From Phascolarctobacterium faecium DSM 14760 (GTDB lineage: Bacteria; Bacillota; Negativicutes; Acidaminococcales; Acidaminococcaceae): a stretch of 64,000 bases of DNA. Location of the stretch: assembly GCF_003269275.1 (NCBI RefSeq), contig NZ_QLTS01000001.1, positions 248,001 through 312,000 on the forward strand, read 5' to 3'. Under the pieces are notes generated by a model. That model searched no databases and was not told the DNA's origin. It was given only the letters and a program-made list of their open reading frames with translations. Positions 17,203 through 23,855 of the stretch are shown here, one piece after another (the first letter of the stretch is position 1; each line of letters begins with the position of its first letter). Position numbers and translations under genes: made by a program.

Positions 17203-17685
17203 TTGAATTTTACTAAAAACAGAAAAGGTTTCACTTTGGTGGAATTGGTAGTAGTAATCGCCATTATCGGTATCCTTGCCGGCATTGCTGTACCGCGCTT
17301 TTTGGATGCTACAGCATCTGCCCGTGGCTCTAAAATCATAGCAGACATGCGCACTATTCAGGCCGCAGAAATGATTTATTATGCTAAAAATGCTAAATAT
17401 CCAGCAGCGCAAAATGATTTAAATTCTTTGGTGCAAGGTAGTTGGCCTGTTCCTCCTACCGGAAAATTTATTATTGCTCAGGTTCTTAAATCAAAGTCAA
17501 CATCTCCTACTGAAGGTACTGTATCAGACACAGGCGCATATCTTTATACTCCTGATACTGCTCAAGGAGGAACAGTAACTTTAACAAATGCAACTATCAG
17601 TGCTGGCGGTGTAAGCGGTGATTTAACTTTAAATAAGCTTTTAGGTGGTACCGAAACTACAACTACTCCAGAAACTGGCAATTAA
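17203..17685 (+). CDS. Type IV pilin-like protein, weak start (variant copy)
   Basis: A 160-residue class III-signal prepilin: short basic leader, cleavage motif KGFTLVELVVVIAIIGILAG, N-terminal hydrophobic helix and a variable, threonine- and glycine-rich C-terminus. The only usable start is a TTG at 17203 without a clear ribosome-binding site, and the conserved pilin DNA stops at that point. From codon 8 to about codon 90 it is very close to the pilin at 20936-21415, while the C-terminal third differs. It could be a poorly expressed minor pilin or a silent donor cassette. It is the first gene after the integrase. Confidence 0.75.
   Translation: MNFTKNRKGFTLVELVVVIAIIGILAGIAVPRFLDATASARGSKIIADMRTIQAAEMIYYAKNAKYPAAQNDLNSLVQGSWPVPPTGKFIIAQVLKSKSTSPTEGTVSDTGAYLYTPDTAQGGTVTLTNATISAGGVSGDLTLNKLLGGTETTTTPETGN
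17223..17282 (+). repeat. Pilin N-terminal 60-bp repeat, plus-strand copy
   Basis: This stretch matches the reverse complement of 21333-21392 with a single mismatch. A 49-bp block, 17210-17258, is identical to the reverse complement of 20640-20688. The copies are in inverted orientation about 4.1 and 3.4 kb apart. Confidence 0.85.
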
Positions 17686-17695
17686 TTTATAAATA

Positions 17696-17733
17696 AATTT
17701 AAAAGAGTCAGCTAATGCTGGCTCTTTTAAATT
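17696..17733. terminator. Hairpin between two pilin genes
   Basis: Long imperfect arms AATTTAAAAGAGTCAGC and GCTGGCTCTTTTAAATT around a four-base loop, ten bases after the first pilin and 16 before the next. Confidence 0.8.
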
Positions 17734-17748
17734 ACGTTGGAGGTAATC

Positions 17749-18210
17749 ATGTTTAAAAATAATAAAGGTTTTACTTTAGTCGAATTAGTCGTAGTTATTG
17801 CAATAATCGGTATTTTAGCGGGTATCGCAATTCCTATGTATACTGATGCTACAGCAACTGCAAGAGGCGCACGCATAGTTGCCGATATGGCTACTATTCA
17901 AGAAGCATACACCGCCTATCTGGTCAAAAATGGTGGAGCACAGAAAGTAACAGGATTGCCTACCAGTGAAATCTATGATGATATCCTTCCAATGTTAGTC
18001 GAGCAAGGTTATCTAGATTTTATTCCAATTCCTCCGATCGGAAATGCTATCTTTGTTAATGCAGACGAATATTATCGTGAATTACCAGTTCCTTCTGGAG
18101 CTTATTATACATTTATTAACCATTCTGATATATCTACCTCTGATGTTTTAGTTGCTATAGAATTAGGTTGGGGTCCACAGCCTATTAACAGATTTACAAA
18201 CAAATATTAA
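17749..18210 (+). CDS. Type IV pilin-like protein
   Basis: A 153-residue prepilin starting MFKNNKGFTLVELVVVIAII with a perfect GGAGG five bases before the ATG at 17749; a start four codons earlier lies across the ribosome-binding site and is rejected. The N-terminal helix is conserved (ending AIPMYTDATATARGARIVADM), and the globular part differs from the other copies (ends ELGWGPQPINRF). PilD should process it. It follows a terminator, so transcription must come from read-through or a promoter inside the 16-base gap, which is hardly possible. Confidence 0.85.
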   Translation: MFKNNKGFTLVELVVVIAIIGILAGIAIPMYTDATATARGARIVADMATIQEAYTAYLVKNGGAQKVTGLPTSEIYDDILPMLVEQGYLDFIPIPPIGNAIFVNADEYYRELPVPSGAYYTFINHSDISTSDVLVAIELGWGPQPINRFTNKY

Positions 18211-18250
18211 ACTTATAAAAACAAGTCTTAAAGATAAGGGGGTGTTTTAT

Positions 18251-18279
18251 TTGACAAACACCGTTAACAAGCGCATACT
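18251..18279 (+). promoter_or_regulatory. Sigma-70-type promoter for the phage replication pair
   Basis: TTGACA at 18251-18256 and CATACT at 18274-18279 with the ideal 17-base spacing. The following 280 bases (18280-18550) have no complete gene. They are richer in GC than the surroundings and contain short open stretches without starts (for example one ending at a TAA near 18353), which look like decayed phage coding sequence. Confidence 0.55.
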
Positions 18280-18560
18280 TAACAGGTTGCCTTCAAACCA
18301 CAGCTTGTGCGGCAAGGCTTCAAAAAACAGGACAAGACGCTGAGCAACGTGTAAAATAATTCGACTGATGGCAAACTAAAGCGGCGACGTTATAAAATCC
18401 TATGCAACGGCAATAAACAAGCATTGTGCAACGGTGAGCCTTAGCCAGATAAAAAACGCTTTTAAGCGGTAGTGCGCCTGCAAGCAGACATTATTACACT
18501 CAGCCAGCCGGGAATCCCTTGTTTTTTATATCCAAAATATAAAAAATTGAGGTGCTGTCC

Positions 18561-19121
18561 ATGAACAATGGCTTCTTTAAGATTTATCGCGAACTTTGGG
18601 ATAAACCTATCTGGAAACAATCTACTCCGATTCAAAAAACTGTTCTTCTTACTTTGCTGTCTATGGTCAACTTCGCTCCCGCCGAATGGGAATGGCAGGG
18701 GCAAAAGTTCAGCGTGCAGCTAGGACAGACTATTACCAGCTTACAGCATATTGCCGAACGTTGTGGCAAAGGTGTCAACGCAGGTAATGTTAGGGGAGCT
18801 TTAGACCGATTTGTAAAACTTGGTTTTTTGGCAAACGAATCTACAAAGACCGGACGCCTGCTGACTGTCGTGAATTGGGGCGCTTACCAGTACCTTGATG
18901 ACGAACGGTGCACAGCTGACTGCAAAGACCTTACAAAGGCAATGCAAAGCGACTGCAAAGGCTCTGCATCTAATAAGAAGAATAAGAAAGAAGAGAAAGA
19001 TAAGAAAAATAATTTTTATCAAAACTCTTCTTTTACTTCCTTTTCCCAACAAGCCAAACCCGTACTTTCTGCTGGTGCAGCACAAATCCGTGCTTTAGCG
19101 CAGGGAGGCTGCCATGAATAA
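18561..19121 (+). CDS. Phage-type replication initiator / replisome organizer (winged helix)
   Basis: A protein of 186 residues. The N-terminal domain (about 1-110; NNGFFKIYRELWDKPIWKQS, then QTITSLQHIAERCGKG and RGALDRFVKLGFL) matches the winged-helix N-terminal region common to phage replisome organizers and DnaD-like initiators. The middle is lysine- and asparagine-rich (KKNKKEEKDKK). The ATG at 18561 has GAGGTG six bases upstream. It overlaps the next gene by 8 bases. This pair is the replication module of a phage or integrative element, presumably linked to the integrase at 16011. Confidence 0.75.
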   Translation: MNNGFFKIYRELWDKPIWKQSTPIQKTVLLTLLSMVNFAPAEWEWQGQKFSVQLGQTITSLQHIAERCGKGVNAGNVRGALDRFVKLGFLANESTKTGRLLTVVNWGAYQYLDDERCTADCKDLTKAMQSDCKGSASNKKNKKEEKDKKNNFYQNSSFTSFSQQAKPVLSAGAAQIRALAQGGCHE

Positions 19122-19629
19122 TCAGGTCACGCTGCAGGATGCAGCCAAGATCATTGATCGTTTGGGCCGTTATTTCCCTATGCTGGTAAGAAACGGCAGC
19201 GAAGTCGTAAACGACTGGTATCCGTTTATTGCGCAGTTTCCGCTAGATGTGGCGCAGGCTGCGGCGATGTATGTTATTGAAAACACCGCCTTTGATCCGC
19301 CTAAGCCTGCTGTTTTTGTGCAGGCGGCCAGAATGTTGCTGCAACATCAAACCGGACAGCGTGAACTGACTGCCGCAGAAGCATGGCACGCAGCTTGCAG
19401 GCAGCTGAACCCTTATAAAAAACCTCATTACGAAAACGAACTTGTTTCTCAGGCAGTACACGACATCGGTTATCTGAATCTCTGTACTGCTGAACACGAT
19501 ATGTTTTCCCGTTTTGAGCATGTCTATAACATTTTGCTGCAGCGTGAAAAAGATGAGTTTAAGATCGAAAGTACTCTTGCCAGTATCGGCCTGTATCAAA
19601 GTAATATCGCAAAAATCGAAGCCAAATGA
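19114..19629 (+). CDS. Phage replicative helicase loader/inhibitor-like protein
   Basis: A 171-residue, probably helical protein resembling the G39P-type helicase loader family seen next to phage replisome organizers. It has an N-terminal helix bundle (QDAAKIIDRLGRYFP, NDWYPFIAQFPLDVAQAA) with the characteristic NTAFDPPKPA segment, then a helical C-terminus. It would load or regulate the host DnaB-type helicase. The start is coupled to the preceding gene. The family call is moderate because the proteins are small and divergent. Confidence 0.6.
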   Translation: MNNQVTLQDAAKIIDRLGRYFPMLVRNGSEVVNDWYPFIAQFPLDVAQAAAMYVIENTAFDPPKPAVFVQAARMLLQHQTGQRELTAAEAWHAACRQLNPYKKPHYENELVSQAVHDIGYLNLCTAEHDMFSRFEHVYNILLQREKDEFKIESTLASIGLYQSNIAKIEAK

Positions 19630-19668
19630 AATAATCCCCGTTGACGCATAGCGTCAGCGGGGATTATT
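19630..19668. terminator. Hairpin terminator after phage replication pair
   Basis: Outer arms AATAATCCCCG/CGGGGATTATT enclose an inner stem TGACGC/GCGTCA. It lies immediately after the loader stop. Confidence 0.8.
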
Positions 19669-19680
19669 CTTTAAAGCTTG

Positions 19681-19709
19681 TTTTATTAAATTTCAGGTAT
19701 TTTTAAAAT
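19681..19709 (+). repeat. 29-bp inverted repeat, left copy
   Basis: The reverse complement of this stretch matches 20851-20879 with one mismatch in 29. The two copies bracket a 1.14 kb segment that holds two minus-strand pilin genes. Confidence 0.75.
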
Positions 19710-19719
19710 CGTTTATAAT

Positions 19720-20208
19720 TTACCAATTTCCTAAAATATACTGTTCGATAAAAATTGAGTATGGAACACCGCTAGTGCCAGTACCTAATCCATTAATAAA
19801 AGATACTGTTATTTTTCTCTTATTTTCACTGCTGCCTACACCACTGCTTGCTTTCTCTATGCCGTATGAACAATTATTTAGTGCTATTCTATTACCGCTA
19901 ACTGCATAGTAATAATCGCCTTGAGGAGCTGTTGGCACTGCATATAAAAAACCTTTATCAACAATGTCTTTAAAAACTTTTGCACCGTTAGCTTTTTGAT
20001 CATCCGTAAGGCCATCAATGGTATTACCTGCTGCCATATATTGTTCAACAGCGCTCTGCAAAGTACGCATATCGGCCGCCGCTCTGGCGGTTCTGGTTTT
20101 AGCCTGCGAATCAAGAAAATGAGGAATCGCAAGTCCTGCCAATATCCCAATAACAGCAATGACTATCACAAGTTCAACTAAAGTGAAACCTTTATTATAT
20201 TTGCACAT
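19720..20208 (-). CDS. Type IV pilin-like protein
   Basis: A 162-residue prepilin, MCKYNKGFTLVELVIVIAVI, with AAGGAG properly placed before the ATG at 20208. The hydrophobic N-terminal helix ends LAIPHFLDSQAKTRTARAAAD, and the globular part is distinct (ADMRTLQSAVEQYMAAGNT; C-terminus IFIEQYILGNW). It is the most divergent of the five pilins here and so may be a minor pilin. It lies inside the 29-bp inverted repeat and follows the terminator of the next pilin copy. Confidence 0.85.
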   Translation of the reverse strand: MCKYNKGFTLVELVIVIAVIGILAGLAIPHFLDSQAKTRTARAAADMRTLQSAVEQYMAAGNTIDGLTDDQKANGAKVFKDIVDKGFLYAVPTAPQGDYYYAVSGNRIALNNCSYGIEKASSGVGSSENKRKITVSFINGLGTGTSGVPYSIFIEQYILGNW

Positions 20209-20232
20209 AACTTCTCCTTCTAGTATTAAAAT

Positions 20233-20271
20233 AAATAGGCAGATAGGCTGTAATTTCCTATCTGCCTATTT
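20233..20271. terminator. Hairpin terminator after start-less pilin
   Basis: A perfect 15-bp stem, AAATAGGCAGATAGG with its complement, lies five bases beyond the stop codon of the pilin at 20276. Confidence 0.85.
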
Positions 20272-20275
20272 GAAA

Positions 20276-20692
20276 TTAGTTATTTTTTCTAGTCATTAAA
20301 GTTTTTAAATCTATATTTGTGCCAGCGTTAATGGTAACAGTTTTAGGAGTAACACCATTATTCGGTGTTACGGTATAAGATGTTACAGCAGCTTTGATTT
20401 CACCAGCTTGATTAGTTTCAGCCACTTTAAAAGCACCAATCGGTGGAATCGGTTCAACTGCTAAATATCCATTATCTACTAATTCTTTCATAGTAGCAAA
20501 TTGACCTTTTTCTGCATAATACATAGATTCTGCACTTTCGATAGTTCGCAAATCAGCAACTAATCTTGAACCACGAGCATTAGTTGTAGCATCCATAAAC
20601 CGTGGAATCGCCAACCCTGCTAAAATACCTAAAATGGCAATTACTACTACCAATTCCACCAAAGTGAAACCTTTTCTGTTTTTAGTAATCAG
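20276..20692 (-). CDS. Type IV pilin-like copy without a start codon (silent cassette candidate)
   Basis: The pilin frame extends back to 20692 and reads ITKNRKGFTLVELVVVIAIL, but a TAA (20693-20695) precedes it and there is no ATG, GTG or TTG before the cleavage site. The first GTG, at 20662, lies inside the signal motif. The body is otherwise an intact pilin (MDATTNARGSRLVADLRTI, then a variable C-terminus ending LKTLMTRKNN) with its own terminator. The truncated 5' end falls at the same place as in the copy at 17203. It is best explained as a silent donor copy, or a pseudogene. Confidence 0.7.
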   Translation of the reverse strand: MITKNRKGFTLVELVVVIAILGILAGLAIPRFMDATTNARGSRLVADLRTIESAESMYYAEKGQFATMKELVDNGYLAVEPIPPIGAFKVAETNQAGEIKAAVTSYTVTPNNGVTPKTVTINAGTNIDLKTLMTRKNN

Positions 20693-20850
20693 TTAGTTTG
20701 TTCAGAAGTAAATATATTTATAATAAAAATACTTATGTATTAGCGTCATTAGGGATCTTTTACCTTGTAGTTTAATTTAATGCACAACTTATAATTTGCT
20801 AATTAATAGAGAAGCTGTTTAGTGTGATCTTTATTTAAGTGAAAAATAAC

Positions 20851-20879
20851 ATTTTAAAAATACCTGAAATTTTATAAAA
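20851..20879 (+). repeat. 29-bp inverted repeat, right copy
   Basis: Matches the reverse complement of 19681-19709 with one mismatch. It lies in the 240-base AT-rich spacer 20696-20935, where I see no gene. Confidence 0.75.
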
Positions 20880-20887
20880 TTGGTCAA

Positions 20888-20917
20888 AAAAACGACTGAC
20901 AAATGTCAGTCGTTTTT
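20888..20917. terminator. Hairpin terminator after major pilin
   Basis: Arms AAAAACGACTGAC and GTCAGTCGTTTTT with a four-base loop lie 18 bases after the pilin stop at 20936. Confidence 0.88.
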
Positions 20918-20935
20918 AAACATTGAAAATTATTA

Positions 20936-21415
20936 TTAACTTTCAGGTGTAGTAACCTGTTGATCTCCACCTAAAAGAACCGTTAACGTATAACTTGAGC
21001 CGTCAACACCTGTAAGACCAGTAGCACCTGTTAATGTAATTGTTCCCGAAGCACCATCTTTTCCTGCAGTATAAGTATATGCCGCACCATCACCAGCAAC
21101 ACCTTCTGTAGTACCGCCACCTTTTTTTAATACTTGGGCGATAATAAATTTACCAGTTGGAACACCAGGCCAGTTACCTTGGACTAAATCAGCAAAATCA
21201 TTTTGTGCAGTTGGGTATTTAGCATTTTTGGCATAATAAATCATTTCTGCCGATTGGATGGTACGCATGTCAGCTACGATTTTTGCGCCGCGGGCAGATG
21301 CAGTAGCATCAAGAAAACGCGGAACTGCGATACCGGCAAGGATACCGATAATGGCGATTACTACTACCAGTTCCACCAAAGTGAAACCTTTTTGGTTTTT
21401 AATAAAATTTTTCAT
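20936..21415 (-). CDS. pilA: Type IV major pilin (complete, expressed copy)
   Basis: A 159-residue prepilin, MKNFIKNQKGFTLVELVVVI, with the helix ending GIAVPRFLDATASARGAKIV and a threonine/glycine-rich C-terminus. This is the only copy with all expression signals: a promoter with ideal spacing 80 bases upstream, a ribosome-binding region (AAGGGATG), an ATG and a strong terminator. It lies just downstream of pilC in the usual assembly-gene order. It is therefore the likely major subunit, polymerised by PilB/PilC and retracted by PilT. The symbol is by role, not by proven orthology. Confidence 0.88.
   Translation of the reverse strand: MKNFIKNQKGFTLVELVVVIAIIGILAGIAVPRFLDATASARGAKIVADMRTIQSAEMIYYAKNAKYPTAQNDFADLVQGNWPGVPTGKFIIAQVLKKGGGTTEGVAGDGAAYTYTAGKDGASGTITLTGATGLTGVDGSSYTLTVLLGGDQQVTTPES
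21333..21392 (-). repeat. Pilin N-terminal 60-bp repeat, minus-strand copy
   Basis: Inverted partner of 17223-17282 (59 of 60 identical). It encodes KGFTLVELVVVIAIIGILAG of the expressed pilin. Confidence 0.85.
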
Positions 21416-21493
21416 TGGATTTCATCCCTTCTTAATATAGCGTTGCTACCATTATTTGCATAATAATATAGCCGCTATTTTATTTATATTTTA

Positions 21494-21522
21494 ATAATAA
21501 CTCTTTTTTAAACTTTTATCAA
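21494..21522 (-). promoter_or_regulatory. Promoter of the major pilin gene
   Basis: On the minus strand, TTGATA (21522-21517) and TATTAT (21499-21494) are separated by exactly 17 bases, 79 bases upstream of the pilin ATG. None of the other pilin copies has so clear a promoter. Confidence 0.65.
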
Positions 21523-21551
21523 GTATTTTTATCATAAAACTTTTATTTTAT

Positions 21552-22766
21552 TTATAAGCTCCCTACTTTTGTAACTATTTCAAACATCGGCAGTAAAAGA
21601 GCTACTGCCAGCGTACCGATAATGACGCCTAAAATAACTATCAGGATCGGGTCCATGGTAGTCTGCAGTCTTCCGATAGTATCATCTACCTCGGCGCCGT
21701 AGAAGTCGGCGACCTTATCAAGCATGGTATCCAGAGCGCCGGTTTCTTCGCCAATATTTACTAAGCTGATAACGATTGGCGGAAACATACCGCTGGCTTC
21801 CATAGGATCTGCCAAAGTACGGCCTCGCCTTAAGCTGCCGCGGGCCTGATTAAGTACTCTTTCAGCCTGCAGACTTCCTGTAGCCTTGCTGACAATGGTC
21901 ATAGCGTTTAAGATCGGCACGCCGCTGCGTGACAAGCTGGCAAAAGTACGGGCAAAACGGGTAATGATGATTTTGTTATATAAGTCTCCGAAAATAGGTA
22001 CTTTCAAATAAACACCATCACGCCACAGGCGAAAACTTTCTTTAGTACCGGCCCATTTATAAAGCAGGAACAGGCCGATCAGTGCGGCAATAACCAAATA
22101 CCAGTAATGGCCAAGGAAATTGCTGATGCCGATAACGACACGGGTGACAAATGGAAGTTCGATTTTAAGCTGTTCAAACAAGCCGACAAAAACCGGCATA
22201 ACGAACATCATAATAATAGCAACCACAATAGCAGCTACCGATAAAACTATTGCCGGATAAATCATAGCTGATTTAAATTTGGCATTCATTCGATAATCTT
22301 TTTCAAACTGTGCTGCCAAACGATCCATAACGATTTCTAAAATACCGCCGGCCTCGCCTGCTGCTACCATGTTAGTCATCAGCTCGGGAAAGACTTTAGG
22401 GAACTCGGCCATAGCTGCCGACAATGCTTTACCTTCACGGACACTGGTAGTTATCTGCCCTAAAACAGTACGCAGACGCTCTTTAGCAGATTGCTGAGTT
22501 AGTATCTCCAGCCCTGTTAAAAGCGGTACACCGGCTCCCAGCAGAGTTGCAAACTGGCGGGCAAAAATCGAGATGTCATAAAGATTGATACTTTCCTCAA
22601 AAAGTACTCCCGAAAACAGCCCTTTCTTTTTAGAAGCTTCAATGCCAGCCACATACATGTCCTGTTTACGGATAAAGGCGGCTACGGCAGCTTCGTTAGG
22701 GGCGTTGACTGTGCCATAAACTACAGCACCATCACGTTTACGTGCTTTATATTTAAATTGCTCCAA
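21552..22766 (-). CDS. pilC: PilC, type IV pilus inner-membrane platform protein
   Basis: A 404-residue GspF-family protein with two homologous T2SSF domains (about 68-191 and 271-393), each followed by membrane segments near 170-195, 220-240 and 377-400. The repeated motifs FARQFATLLGAGVPLLTGLE and FARTFASLSRSGVPILNAM mark the domains. It anchors the extension and retraction ATPases at the pilus base. The start is TTG at 22766 with AGGAGG nine bases upstream. It follows pilT by 21 bases. Confidence 0.93.
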   Translation of the reverse strand: MEQFKYKARKRDGAVVYGTVNAPNEAAVAAFIRKQDMYVAGIEASKKKGLFSGVLFEESINLYDISIFARQFATLLGAGVPLLTGLEILTQQSAKERLRTVLGQITTSVREGKALSAAMAEFPKVFPELMTNMVAAGEAGGILEIVMDRLAAQFEKDYRMNAKFKSAMIYPAIVLSVAAIVVAIIMMFVMPVFVGLFEQLKIELPFVTRVVIGISNFLGHYWYLVIAALIGLFLLYKWAGTKESFRLWRDGVYLKVPIFGDLYNKIIITRFARTFASLSRSGVPILNAMTIVSKATGSLQAERVLNQARGSLRRGRTLADPMEASGMFPPIVISLVNIGEETGALDTMLDKVADFYGAEVDDTIGRLQTTMDPILIVILGVIIGTLAVALLLPMFEIVTKVGSL

Positions 22767-22787
22767 ACTGCGGTTCCTCCTTTAGCC

Positions 22788-23843
22788 TTATAGTCCATGC
22801 ATATAGCGTTCTAATGATAATGGGTCATAACAGCGTTCTTCCGCTATACTGCGGTCGATCTTATTTTTACGTACCAGCTGCGCCAGATAGGCATCCATAC
22901 AAATCATCCCGAATTTGGAACCAGTCTGGATATATGACGGTATCTGATGTGTTTTGCCTTCGCGGATCAAGTTCCGCAGCGCCGGTGTGGCAACTAATAT
23001 TTCAAAAGCAGCCAGACGTCCGGTTTGTTCGCGATTCATCAGCAGTTGCTGGGCAACGATGCCCTGCAGGTTGCCAGCCAGCTGAATGCGAATCTGCTGC
23101 TGCTGGTGTTCGGGAAAGACGTCGATGATACGATTCACTGTCGATGCCGCATCCTGAGTATGCAGAGTTGCCAAAACAAGATGTCCGGTTTCGGCAGCAG
23201 TGATAGCGGTGGCGATAGTTTCAGTATCACGCATCTCGCCTACCAGAATAACGTCAGGATCTTCACGTAATGCTGCCCTAAGGCCATTGGCAAAGCTTTT
23301 GGTATCACTGCCGACTTCGCGCTGGTTGATAATGCTGTTGATATGGTTATGCTTATATTCGATCGGATCTTCCAGAGTGATGACATGATCTTTGCGGTGT
23401 TTGTTGATTTTATTGATAACAGCCGCCAGTGTCGTTGATTTACCGCTGCCTGTAGGCCCTGTCACCAATACCAGACCACGCGGCAGCATGGCAAGGTCGC
23501 TGATAACGTCAGGCAGGCGCAGGTCCTCAAAGCTGGGTATATTATTGGAAATCAAACGCAGCGCTGCTGCCACACAATTACTCTGCTTAAAAACATTAAC
23601 ACGGAAACGGCATACATTTTCAATTTCATAAGAAAAATCAGCTTCGCCGTTATCAAGAAACTGCGTGCGGCGCCGATCGTCCATCAGTTCCATGGCCATA
23701 TTATAGGTATCCTCACGGCGCAGAGGTTCTTCACCCGCCTGCCGCAGCACGCCATTGACACGGAACATTGGCGGCAAGCCTACCGTTAAATGGATATCCG
23801 AAGCGTTGACATCAAAAGCGTCACGCATTAACTCTTTGATCAC
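22788..23843 (-). CDS. pilT: PilT, type IV pilus retraction ATPase
   Basis: A 351-residue hexameric ATPase. It has an N-terminal PAS-like domain (ASDIHLTVGLPPMFRVNGVL), Walker A GPTGSGKSTTLAAVI (about 126-140), Asp box ITLEDPIEY, Walker B VILVGEMRDTET, and His box GHLVLATLHTQDA. The C-terminal AIREG-like motif reads NLIREGKTHQI, which is diagnostic of PilT rather than PilB. Its presence predicts twitching motility or DNA uptake. The start is GTG at 23843, behind GGAGA. Confidence 0.93.
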   Translation of the reverse strand: MIKELMRDAFDVNASDIHLTVGLPPMFRVNGVLRQAGEEPLRREDTYNMAMELMDDRRRTQFLDNGEADFSYEIENVCRFRVNVFKQSNCVAAALRLISNNIPSFEDLRLPDVISDLAMLPRGLVLVTGPTGSGKSTTLAAVINKINKHRKDHVITLEDPIEYKHNHINSIINQREVGSDTKSFANGLRAALREDPDVILVGEMRDTETIATAITAAETGHLVLATLHTQDAASTVNRIIDVFPEHQQQQIRIQLAGNLQGIVAQQLLMNREQTGRLAAFEILVATPALRNLIREGKTHQIPSYIQTGSKFGMICMDAYLAQLVRKNKIDRSIAEERCYDPLSLERYMHGL

Positions 23844-23855
23844 TTTGTCATCTCC

